From JANQPD01 sp963715655 (GTDB lineage: Bacteria > Bacteroidota > Bacteroidia > Flavobacteriales > Schleiferiaceae), in assembly GCA_963715655.1 (NCBI GenBank), contig OY970262.1, positions 496,001 to 560,000 on the forward strand: a stretch of 64,000 nt of DNA. Direction: 5' to 3'. Position 1 is the first letter of the stretch. The number at the start of each line of letters is the position of its first letter. Shown in pieces: positions 8,889 to 17,293 of this stretch. Below the pieces are notes generated by a model. The model had not been told where the DNA came from, did no database searches, and worked only from the letters and a program-made list of their open reading frames with translations. Made by a program: the position numbers and the translations under genes.

Positions 8889-10694
8889 ATGCCATCAGAA
8901 AAAATTAGCAATCTCTTAAAAACGCTGCCCAACAAACCGGGTATCTATCAGCATTTAGATAAAAATGGCAAAATTATTTACATCGGTAAAGCCATAGACC
9001 TAAAAAAAAGAGTAAGCAGTTATTTTACAAAATCGCATGACAATGCGCGCACCTACATGCTAGTAAAACGCATTGAAGACATTAAAATAATTGTAACTGA
9101 AACTGAATTTGATGCACTCCTGCTTGAAAACAATTTAATTAAGGAATACCAGCCTAAATACAACGTAAACCTAAAAGACGACAAAACATACCCTTGGATT
9201 TGCATTAAAAAAGAACGCTTCCCACGGATATTTCCTACCCGCAATCAAATAAAAGATGGTAGTGAATATTTTGGCCCGTATGCTTCCGTAAAAGTGATGA
9301 AAACCGTACTTGAGTTGATACGTCAACTATACCATATTCGTACCTGTAAATTAAACCTGACCGAAGAGAATATTGAAGAGGGAAAATTCAGGATTTGCTT
9401 GGAATATCACATTGGAAATTGCCTTGGCCCTTGCGAAGGAAAACAAAGTGAAGAACATTATAATAAGGATATAGATAGTGCCCGTGAGTTGATAAAAGGT
9501 AACTTAAGTTTGGTAAAAAAACTGCTGCAAAAGCAAATGGGTGAGTTGGCCGCAGAAATGCGTTTTGAAGAAGCTCAAAAAACCAAAGAAAAGCTTGAAA
9601 TGGTAGAGCGCTACCAAGCAAAAAGTACGGTGGTGCACCCTGATATTACCAATGTAGATGTATTTTCTGTGATTACAGATGCGGAATATGGCTACGTAAA
9701 TTACCTTAAAATTATAGATGGAGCCGTGCTACAAAGCCATACCGTAGAACTTAAAAAGAAGCTAGACGAAACTCCCGAAGAGCTGCTAGAGGTTTCCATT
9801 TTAGAGATTCGAAATCGCTTTCAAAGTACTAGTAAAGAACTGTATTTGTCGCATGAAATTGAAACCGCAATTCCGGAAACTAAAATAACCGTACCGCAGC
9901 GGGGTGATAAAAAGCATTTGGTGGAATTAAGCATGAAAAACGCGCGTTACTTTAGGCTAGAAAAGTTAAAGAGCATTCAAATTGTAGATCCCGATAGACA
10001 TGTAAACCGCATTATGCAGCAAATGAAAGAGGATTTGCGCTTACGTGAAGAACCGCGCCATATTGAGTGTTTTGATAACTCAAACATACAAGGTACAAAC
10101 CCTGTGGCAGCTTGCGTAGTGTTTAAAGATGGCAAACCCAGTAAGAAAGATTACCGCCATTTTAATATAAAAACGGTGGAAGGACCTGATGATTTCGCCA
10201 GCATGGAAGAGGTGGTTTTTAGGCGTTACCGAAGGCTAAAAGAAGAAGGCGAACCATTACCACAACTCATAATAATTGATGGTGGAAAAGGGCAACTGAG
10301 CTCAGCGTTAAAAGCTTTGGAAGACTTAGATTTGCGTGGCAAAATTGCCATTTTAGGTATCGCCAAAAGGCTAGAAGAACTGTATTTTCCAGGTGATAAA
10401 ATTCCTTTGTATTTAGATAAACGCTCAGAAACCTTACGCATAATTCAACGCTTGCGCGATGAAGCCCACCGCTTTGGAATTACGCATCACCGTAACCGCA
10501 GAAGCAAAGGTACCATGCGCAGCGAGTTGGAAGATATTGCCGGTATTGGGCCTGCCACCATTAAGGAATTGTTGCAAAAATTTAAATCTGTAAAACGCGT
10601 TAAGGAAGCTACTGAAGCCGACCTTGCAGAGGTTATTGGTAAAGCCAAAGCAAAAACCATGATGGCTTATTTTAGTAAACAAACAACTGCTTAG
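8889..10694 (+). CDS. uvrC: Excinuclease ABC subunit C
   Basis: Nucleotide excision repair endonuclease that makes both incisions around a lesion with UvrA/UvrB. The 601 residues show the full domain order: N-terminal GIY-YIG nuclease (PGIYQHLDKNGKIIYIGKA, about 17-37), Cys-rich linker, UVR/UvrB-binding helix pair (ELAAEMRFEEAQKTKEKLE, about 215-235), RNase H-like nuclease (IECFDNSNIQGTNPVA, about 395), and a C-terminal helix-hairpin-helix pair (DIAGIGPATIKELLQKF). Length is normal for the family. The stop codon overlaps the GTG start of the next gene (TAGTG). Confidence 0.97.
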   Translation: MPSEKISNLLKTLPNKPGIYQHLDKNGKIIYIGKAIDLKKRVSSYFTKSHDNARTYMLVKRIEDIKIIVTETEFDALLLENNLIKEYQPKYNVNLKDDKTYPWICIKKERFPRIFPTRNQIKDGSEYFGPYASVKVMKTVLELIRQLYHIRTCKLNLTEENIEEGKFRICLEYHIGNCLGPCEGKQSEEHYNKDIDSARELIKGNLSLVKKLLQKQMGELAAEMRFEEAQKTKEKLEMVERYQAKSTVVHPDITNVDVFSVITDAEYGYVNYLKIIDGAVLQSHTVELKKKLDETPEELLEVSILEIRNRFQSTSKELYLSHEIETAIPETKITVPQRGDKKHLVELSMKNARYFRLEKLKSIQIVDPDRHVNRIMQQMKEDLRLREEPRHIECFDNSNIQGTNPVAACVVFKDGKPSKKDYRHFNIKTVEGPDDFASMEEVVFRRYRRLKEEGEPLPQLIIIDGGKGQLSSALKALEDLDLRGKIAILGIAKRLEELYFPGDKIPLYLDKRSETLRIIQRLRDEAHRFGITHHRNRRSKGTMRSELEDIAGIGPATIKELLQKFKSVKRVKEATEADLAEVIGKAKAKTMMAYFSKQTTA

Positions 10695-12877
10695 TGAAGA
10701 AATTTTGCGTCCTTATTTTTTGCCAAATGCTACTTTTTAAGGCAAGCGCGCAGCCTGTAATAGACACTACACAAAAAAGTATTGGCTTGGTGTTAAGCGG
10801 AGGAGGAGCAAAAGCCATGGCACACATTGGTGCTTTACGCGTAATTGAGCGCACCGGAATTAAAATAGATTACATAGCCGGAACCAGTATGGGTGCTGTT
10901 ATTGGCGCTATGTATGCACTGGGATATTCGGTAGATGAAATTGAAGCCTACCTGCGTAAAGTAGATTGGGATGCCTTACTTACCAATGAAGTGCCCCGCA
11001 ACCGGCTTAGTTTTTTTGACCGTAAATCTTCGGATAGGTACATTTTAAGTTTTCCCATTTTAAACGGAAAGCCAGGCTTACCCAATGGCTTAAACTATGG
11101 GCAGTATATTTTACGTGAACTTAGTTTTTTAAGTCAGCAAAGCTATAAATACCAGAGTTTTAAGGATTTTCCAATTCCCTTTGTATGTGTGGCCACTAAC
11201 TTAGAAACCGGCCGCTTACGTGTGTTTGAAGATGGTAAATTGATAGATGCTTTGCGTGCTAGCACTGCCTTTCCATCGCTTTTTACCCCCTATGAACTGA
11301 ATGATAGCTTGTACGTGGACGGTGGCGTGATTAGCAACTATCCGGTGGCACAGTTAAAAAATCGAGGTGCCAACTATATTATTGGTGTAGATGTGCAGGA
11401 TATGCTGTACCAAAAAGAGGATTTAAATAGCGTGGTGCGGGTGCTGGAGCAAACGGCAAGTTTTATCCGCGTAAGCGATTATAAAGAGCAACTACGCTAC
11501 ACTGATGTATTGATAAAACCAGATATTGATGAAGCCGGCCTTACCACTTTTGATATTTTTGACGATATAGTAAAAGCGGGCGAAATGGCTGCGCTGGCTC
11601 AACTTAGCGGCTTAGAAAAAATGGCGCGGGTAGAAAATGGCGCACCATTAAATCGCGATTCTATTGAAGCTAAACCCTTAAACGAATTTTGTATTTCTAA
11701 GATAAATATTACAGGGCTAGATAGAAACACGCGCAACTTTGTGTTGGGAAAACTTAGATTAAAAGAAAGCGAAGATTGCAGTATTTCGCAAATAAATCGT
11801 GGTATGGATCGGCTTTACGGTTCGCGCTATTTTAAATATGTAGATTATACTATTAGTGCTACTGAAAATGGTTATGCGTTTAATTTACACCTAACGGAAA
11901 GCCCCAGTTTAGCACAATTTCGCTTTGGATTAAATTATAATGATGATTATAAAACGGCTCTGCTTGTAAATTATACAAAGCGTAACTTACTTTTTAAAGG
12001 AGATAGACTCAGCGCAGATTTAGCCATTGGCGACAATAGTCGTGCGCTGCTAGATTATTATGTTGACAGAGGCTACATACCAACCTTGGGCGTGCGCTTT
12101 AGAACCAATCAGTTTAAATTCAGAAATTATGTGCAAGGCAAACCGGTGGTGCAGCGCGTTTACCGCGATTATTCTCTCGATTTTTTTACCCAAAGCACCA
12201 TTAGAGATGCCTACGCTTTAGGCGGAGGAATACAATTGGAAAATGTGGACATCAATCAGGATTTAAACTTTGACCAAGCCGAAGGACTGAACAGAAATTA
12301 CATAAATTATTACGGTTTTATAGATTTTGACTCCTTTAATGATGCCAATTACCCTACTAATGGATTTAAGCTTTTTGGAGATGTACGCATTATTGCACAG
12401 CAAGAGGGTTTCACTACTTTTTTTGAACCTATTTCGGTGGTAAATGCTGGTTATAGCAAAGCGGTGGCGCTTTCTAGCCGCGTTAGTCTTACCGCTACAC
12501 TTTGGGGTGCTACCACACTTGGGCCAAATGCTGACGACCCATATAAAATATACTTAGGCAGCATGGGCGAGAGTTACATAAACTACATTCAACCCTTTAT
12601 TGGTTACCGCTATATGGAGTTGGTAGGGCGCAATGCCACTACATTTAGAACAGATATTCAGGTGGAAACCTGGAAAAACAATTACCTAACGTTTAAAGCT
12701 AACATTGGTGCTTTAGAACCAACTTTTGAAGGGCTTTTTGCCAGCGATATTTTATTGGACGGGTACAGCCTAGGGTATAGTTTTAGAAGTCCTTTTGGAC
12801 CATTAGAATTTAATGTGCAGGGTAGCAGCAACCATAGTAGAATTTATACTTATTTACGATTGGGCTTTTGGTTTTAA
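10694..12877 (+). CDS. Patatin-like phospholipase with C-terminal outer-membrane barrel
   Basis: A 727-residue protein with a cleavable signal peptide (to about KASAQ), then a patatin domain with the oxyanion loop SGGGAKA, the nucleophile elbow GTSMG and the DGG motif of the Ser-Asp dyad (DGGVISNYPV). A single POTRA-like segment follows (about 335-400), then a BamA/TamA-type beta-barrel ending in LRLGFWF with the terminal aromatic expected of barrel proteins. This matches type Vd/PlpD-like surface phospholipases. The GTG start overlaps the uvrC stop codon, and a usable ATG for the signal peptide is absent, so GTG is supported. Confidence 0.92.
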   Translation: MKKFCVLIFCQMLLFKASAQPVIDTTQKSIGLVLSGGGAKAMAHIGALRVIERTGIKIDYIAGTSMGAVIGAMYALGYSVDEIEAYLRKVDWDALLTNEVPRNRLSFFDRKSSDRYILSFPILNGKPGLPNGLNYGQYILRELSFLSQQSYKYQSFKDFPIPFVCVATNLETGRLRVFEDGKLIDALRASTAFPSLFTPYELNDSLYVDGGVISNYPVAQLKNRGANYIIGVDVQDMLYQKEDLNSVVRVLEQTASFIRVSDYKEQLRYTDVLIKPDIDEAGLTTFDIFDDIVKAGEMAALAQLSGLEKMARVENGAPLNRDSIEAKPLNEFCISKINITGLDRNTRNFVLGKLRLKESEDCSISQINRGMDRLYGSRYFKYVDYTISATENGYAFNLHLTESPSLAQFRFGLNYNDDYKTALLVNYTKRNLLFKGDRLSADLAIGDNSRALLDYYVDRGYIPTLGVRFRTNQFKFRNYVQGKPVVQRVYRDYSLDFFTQSTIRDAYALGGGIQLENVDINQDLNFDQAEGLNRNYINYYGFIDFDSFNDANYPTNGFKLFGDVRIIAQQEGFTTFFEPISVVNAGYSKAVALSSRVSLTATLWGATTLGPNADDPYKIYLGSMGESYINYIQPFIGYRYMELVGRNATTFRTDIQVETWKNNYLTFKANIGALEPTFEGLFASDILLDGYSLGYSFRSPFGPLEFNVQGSSNHSRIYTYLRLGFWF

Positions 12878-12915
12878 ATAAAGCTAGGCGATACTTTTTA
12901 TAGTAGTTTAAACCC

Positions 12916-12923
12916 TAAATTTG
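12916..12923 (+). promoter_or_regulatory. -7 promoter box TAAATTTG
   Basis: Exact TAnnTTTG match 19 bases upstream of the Crp/Fnr gene start; only a weak T-rich element sits at the -33 position. Confidence 0.45.
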
Positions 12924-12942
12924 AATTCTATTTTTTCAATCA

Positions 12943-13617
12943 ATGTCTGAACTTTGGTATTTTAATGATGTAAATCTCTTTGATGTTATGTGCCCGCATA
13001 AGTTGGGCAATTTTGGCACACAGCATGGTCATTTTAAGGAGTATAAAAAAGGTGAAACCATATACTTTACAGAAGATGCATCTACCAGCATGTATTTAAT
13101 TGCGGAGGGAAAAGTGCGCATTTTAAACTATACTGAAAGTGGTGAAGAAGTAGTAAAAGCAATTTTAGGACGTGGTGAAATGTTTGGAGAGCTTGCGCTT
13201 TTGGGCGAACAATCGCGCAGTGAAATTGCTGAGGCTATGGATAATAAAACCGTAGTGTGCCCTGTAAAAACTTCTGACATTCAAGAGTTAATGAGAGAAG
13301 ATCAGGAGTTTAGTTTTAAAATATACAAATGGCTGGGCTGGCGCATGAAAAAAATGGAGCGTAGAATAGACAATCTGATTTTTAAAGATGTGCGCGCGCG
13401 CCTAATTGATTTTATTAAAGAAATGGCCGTGGAAAAAGGCAAACGCGAAGGTAAAAAGGTGGAAATAGAGCACTTTTATACACATAAAAATATTGCCAAC
13501 TTAATAGGAACATCCCGGCAAACCGTTACCACCACTTTAAATGATTTACGCGAGGAAAAGATTCTGGATTTTGATAGAAGACACTTTTACATTACAGATG
13601 TAGATGCTTTGGACTAA
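12943..13617 (+). CDS. Crp/Fnr-family transcriptional regulator
   Basis: A 224-residue protein with an N-terminal cyclic-nucleotide-binding-like beta-roll (about 25-145; YFTEDASTSMYLIAEGKVRI, then GRGEMFGELALLG), a long dimerisation helix, and a C-terminal winged helix with recognition segment NIANLIGTSRQTVTTTLNDL (about 185-205). The phosphate-binding Arg-Ser pair is present in QSRSEIA, but whether it binds a nucleotide cannot be told. No Fe-S cysteine cluster of the Fnr type is seen. It is followed at once by a histidine kinase gene. Confidence 0.9.
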   Translation: MSELWYFNDVNLFDVMCPHKLGNFGTQHGHFKEYKKGETIYFTEDASTSMYLIAEGKVRILNYTESGEEVVKAILGRGEMFGELALLGEQSRSEIAEAMDNKTVVCPVKTSDIQELMREDQEFSFKIYKWLGWRMKKMERRIDNLIFKDVRARLIDFIKEMAVEKGKREGKKVEIEHFYTHKNIANLIGTSRQTVTTTLNDLREEKILDFDRRHFYITDVDALD

Positions 13618-13703
13618 GAGAAAAGCGCATTTAGTTGTAATAAAATTCTTTCGAGCTTTGTAAAATTATTTTATTTTAGCCGCCAACCATCTGTTTCTTG
13701 CGA

Positions 13704-15812
13704 ATGCGCATTTATTACATTTTCTCCATTTTTATACTTTCCCTTTTTGGGGTTTTAGGGCAAAATGCAGCTTGTAAAGCGTTGCCCGCCTTTGTAGATT
13801 CTGTGAAAGCGGTAAATAGTGAAGAAAAAGCTTTATTGGTGGTTGACCGCGCTAATCAGTATTTAAAGCAAAAAAATTGCGCTGATTCTTTACACTGGCA
13901 GTTGCTTAACAGTTTGTGTGATATTTACTTTAATTTAGGAAACTTCCCTGCCGTAATTGAACTTACCGATAGTTTAAATGAAGAGGCTTTTGCCGCTGCT
14001 GACCGTAAATATTTGTTGGAATTATATAGTATTCGTGCTAATGCGCTTTCCAACCAAATGCGCCCCACCCAAGCTATCAAAACTACTGATAAAGCACTTG
14101 CACTTTCTTTGGTTTTAGATAGTTTAAGTTATTATAAGCTGCTTATAAATAAAGGAGTAATGCTAAGTAGTGCAGGGCGTTTTAGCCAAGCCTTAGAAGT
14201 GTATAGTGAATCGCTTAAGCATTTTAAAAAAACCAAGCAAGATGTACCAGCGGCTATTGCCTACAACAATATTGCAGAAATTTACAGAGAGCGTTTTTCT
14301 GACTTTAACAGAGCATTAAAAATTTATAAAAATGCTGCGCGCATCAATCAGATTAACGATAACTCCTTTCACTTGGCCAAAAATTACACCAATATGGGCA
14401 TTTGCTTTCAGGAGTTAGGCCAGCCAGATAGTGCCCTTTATTATTTTACTTTATCAATAAAAACCAACGAGCGTATAAATAACAGTATGGGCGTAGTTAA
14501 AGCTCAGTATAATTTAGGAAGCTATTATCTGGATTTAAAACAACCGGAGAAAGCACTGTATTATTTTAATAAAAATTTGGCAATATGTAAGGAAACCGGC
14601 TTTTTGCCCGGCACATTTTTTAATTACCTAGGCTTAGCATCTTTACAGGTTGGTAAAAAAAATTACACTAAAGCGCTAGAATATTTAGAAATGGCAAATA
14701 TGCTACCCATAGATAATAAGGCTATGGAAATGCAAGAATCTTACACACAGGTAAAAATTGAAAGTTTAAAAGGTCTTGGCCGCTATGAAGAAGCGTTAAA
14801 TATGTTTGAAGCTTTTAATATTGAGCAGGATAGTGTTAATTCTTTTAAAAATGAGCAAACTACTTTAATGCTTAGAGCAGAGTACGAAGCCGAAATTGAT
14901 AATATTGAAAAGCAACGTTTGGTAGAAGCACATAATTCTACCAAGCAAGTGTTGGAAAAAGAAAAAAACCGAAACACGCAATATTTATTTTTTGGAACAT
15001 TGGTAATTGTACTTTTAGTAATTTCCATTGTATTTTATTTTCAAAAACAGAAGGCGTATAACAAGCAGAAAAAATTAGTTAGCACCATAAATCAACAAAA
15101 TGAAGCTTTGGCAAAAGCACAAGCACAAGTTTCTGCGCAGTTGGAAATGAAGAACAAAATTTTGTCGGTTTTAGGTCATGATTTAAGGGCTCCTTTTGCT
15201 TCAATTTCTGGTTTGTTAAGCGCTATGAATAATGATTCACTTACCCTGCAAGAAGCAAAACCACTTACTAAGCAATTGAGTTTGGAGGTAGAGCAAACGC
15301 TTACAACCTTAAGCAATATTTTAGCTTGGAGCAGGTTACAGTTAAATGAATCAGGCATATATAAAGAGGATTTTGTGCTGTGTGATTTAATGCAGGCCGC
15401 TATTTCTTACGTGCAACCTGCTGCAGATGCTAAAGGTGTTTTAATAACCGGAGAATGTGATAAAAGCATAAAAATTTCTGCTGATCCAAATCAAATACGC
15501 AGCATATTAAATAACTTGCTTAATAATGCCATCAAGTTTTCTGAAAATAAAGGATTGGTAAAAATTGAATATACCCACGCAAAAGACATGCATATTATTA
15601 CGGTTGCCGATACTGGTGTGGGGTTAAACCAAAAAGCGCACGAGTCCTTAAATACGCATCAAAATTACACTTCCCAAGGTACAGCCGGAGAAAAAGGAAC
15701 GGGTATTGGGCTTTCTTTAGTAAGAGATTTTGTAGCCTTGCACAAAGGTGAGTTGCTATATTACAATAATAAACCCAAAGGCACTATTGTAGAAATTCGT
15801 TTGCCGGTTTAA
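13704..15812 (+). CDS. TPR-containing membrane sensor histidine kinase (HisKA type)
   Basis: Signal-anchor N-terminus, then a periplasmic run of tetratricopeptide repeats (about 60-385; for example AIAYNNIAEIYRERFSDF and ALYYFTLSIKTNERI), a single transmembrane helix near 435, a coiled-coil, then a cytoplasmic kinase core. The H-box is LSVLGHDLRAPFASI, and the N, G1 and G2 boxes follow (NLLNNAIKFSEN, DTGVGL, GTGIGLSLV). The ATG used here is two codons inside an upstream TTG, which is less likely as a start. No response regulator is adjacent, so its partner is elsewhere. Confidence 0.9.
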   Translation: MRIYYIFSIFILSLFGVLGQNAACKALPAFVDSVKAVNSEEKALLVVDRANQYLKQKNCADSLHWQLLNSLCDIYFNLGNFPAVIELTDSLNEEAFAAADRKYLLELYSIRANALSNQMRPTQAIKTTDKALALSLVLDSLSYYKLLINKGVMLSSAGRFSQALEVYSESLKHFKKTKQDVPAAIAYNNIAEIYRERFSDFNRALKIYKNAARINQINDNSFHLAKNYTNMGICFQELGQPDSALYYFTLSIKTNERINNSMGVVKAQYNLGSYYLDLKQPEKALYYFNKNLAICKETGFLPGTFFNYLGLASLQVGKKNYTKALEYLEMANMLPIDNKAMEMQESYTQVKIESLKGLGRYEEALNMFEAFNIEQDSVNSFKNEQTTLMLRAEYEAEIDNIEKQRLVEAHNSTKQVLEKEKNRNTQYLFFGTLVIVLLVISIVFYFQKQKAYNKQKKLVSTINQQNEALAKAQAQVSAQLEMKNKILSVLGHDLRAPFASISGLLSAMNNDSLTLQEAKPLTKQLSLEVEQTLTTLSNILAWSRLQLNESGIYKEDFVLCDLMQAAISYVQPAADAKGVLITGECDKSIKISADPNQIRSILNNLLNNAIKFSENKGLVKIEYTHAKDMHIITVADTGVGLNQKAHESLNTHQNYTSQGTAGEKGTGIGLSLVRDFVALHKGELLYYNNKPKGTIVEIRLPV

Positions 15813-15858
15813 TAAAACTTTTTCATTCGGGCTTGCCCAACATTTAAAGGCACTTGGG

Positions 15859-16389
15859 CTAAGTAAAGCGCTCGTCTGTTTCCATTTTAGTTCCACATTC
15901 ATCGCAGGTACGCAACGCTTCAGAAGCATAAAACTCGCGGAAACGCGGTAAAAAATCTTGTTCAATGTTGCTAAGCGGAAAATATACTTCGTGTAATTTG
16001 TGATTGCAATTATCACAAAACCAAAGCAAACCATCGGTAAAATCAGTGCCTTTACGCACGCGCTCTATTACCAAGCCTATACTTCCTTCTTCTCTGCCTG
16101 GGCTATGCGGCACTTTAGCAGGATGCAAATACATATCGCCCGGGCCAAGTTTCATTTCTTTTGCTACACCATCCTCTTGAATTTTTACTGTGATGTTTCC
16201 TTCCAATTGATAAAACAACTCTTCCGTTTCATTGTAGTGATAATCCTTTCTGGCGTTAGGCCCAGCCACTATCATTACAATGTAATCGTCTCCTAGTGGG
16301 TATAAATTTTTATTGCCCACAGGTGGTTTTAGCTTATCGCGATTTTCTTCTATCCACTTGTTTAAATTGAAAGGAGGGGTTGTGGCCAT
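15859..16389 (-). CDS. 3-hydroxyanthranilate 3,4-dioxygenase
   Basis: Cupin dioxygenase of the tryptophan/kynurenine route that opens 3-hydroxyanthranilate to the precursor of quinolinate. Of 176 residues, the catalytic Fe ligands H51, E57 and H95 and the substrate-binding R47 and R99 occupy the same numbers as in the characterised bacterial enzyme. The second rubredoxin-like iron site is complete (C125, C128, C162, C165). No other kynurenine-pathway gene is in the window. It converges on the histidine kinase gene with 46 bases between and no obvious terminator. The family gene names nbaC and haaO are both used, so no symbol is given. Confidence 0.95.
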   Translation of the reverse strand: MATTPPFNLNKWIEENRDKLKPPVGNKNLYPLGDDYIVMIVAGPNARKDYHYNETEELFYQLEGNITVKIQEDGVAKEMKLGPGDMYLHPAKVPHSPGREEGSIGLVIERVRKGTDFTDGLLWFCDNCNHKLHEVYFPLSNIEQDFLPRFREFYASEALRTCDECGTKMETDERFT

Positions 16390-16504
16390 ACTGTTAGATT
16401 TTAAAACGAAGATACAATACTTAAGGCGCTGTAAATTCTAGAGAGATCATTAATAAAAGAAACATGTTTTTTTGTTCCTTTACCTAACTAATTAATCTAA
16501 TTAT

Positions 16505-17185
16505 ATGAAATTTTCTTTTTCAATTTTACTCGTGGTTGGTTTTGCACTATCTGCCTTAAAAGCTCAAATTTCACCGCGTATCTCTTTAAAAACTGGTGTT
16601 TCGTTTAGCAACCAAAGTTTTTCTCATTCTATTGATTCTTTAAGTTTTGATTCAGGTTTTGATAATTTGATAGGCGTTCCCGCAGTTCTTGAATTTGATT
16701 TGTACAGTAAACAAGGCTTCCGCTTGGGTTTTAACGGCATGTATCAACAAAAAGGAACTACCGCAGAAATTATGATAACAGATGAATTTAATCCCAATGG
16801 TGGAATAGGTACAAAAAAAGTTGTGTTCCGATATGATTATTTGAGTTTTAGCATACCCCTTGGATATGCCTTCCAAATAGCACCGAAGTTCAATTTGGTT
16901 TCAACGGTTGCTCCAAGGGTGGATTTTGATTTAAATGGCAAACCTGATTCAGAATTTGACACACTAAACACAGCTAGAGAAAAAATCATTTTTGGGCTAA
17001 ATGGAAACTTGGGAGTGGAGTATCAAGTTAAAAATATTGTTTTATCCGCGCAAGCGCAATACCAATATGATATTACACCTTATTTTGAGAATGAAACTAG
17101 GAGTGAAACCAATGAATCTATTGGAACTCTTACGGTGAAAAATCAAATGCTTGCTTTATTGGTAGGCGTGGGTTATAGCTTTTAA
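16505..17185 (+). CDS. Outer-membrane beta-barrel protein (porin family)
   Basis: A 226-residue protein with a signal peptide (cleavage after ALKAQ) followed by alternating hydrophobic/polar strands that match the small eight-stranded PorT/OmpA-like barrels of Bacteroidota. Examples are AVLEFDLYSKQGFRLGFNGM near 60 and the final strand LLVGVGYSF with a terminal Phe. Function unknown beyond outer-membrane location. It has its own hairpin terminator and is flanked by genes on the other strand. Confidence 0.82.
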   Translation: MKFSFSILLVVGFALSALKAQISPRISLKTGVSFSNQSFSHSIDSLSFDSGFDNLIGVPAVLEFDLYSKQGFRLGFNGMYQQKGTTAEIMITDEFNPNGGIGTKKVVFRYDYLSFSIPLGYAFQIAPKFNLVSTVAPRVDFDLNGKPDSEFDTLNTAREKIIFGLNGNLGVEYQVKNIVLSAQAQYQYDITPYFENETRSETNESIGTLTVKNQMLALLVGVGYSF

Positions 17186-17256
17186 ATAGCTACCTAGCGT
17201 TCCGAAAACAAAACTTCACTTAATACTAATTGCCTAATTTTAGTAATGCTTAACCT

Positions 17257-17292
17257 AGTTCTAAAAGTAACATCAAAGTTACTTTTAGAACT
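17257..17292. terminator. Bidirectional terminator, perfect 15-bp stem
   Basis: AGTTCTAAAAGTAAC and its exact complement enclose a six-base loop. It lies between two convergent genes, ending one base before the stop codon of the large T9SS protein, so it can serve both. Confidence 0.75.
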
Positions 17293-17293
17293 C

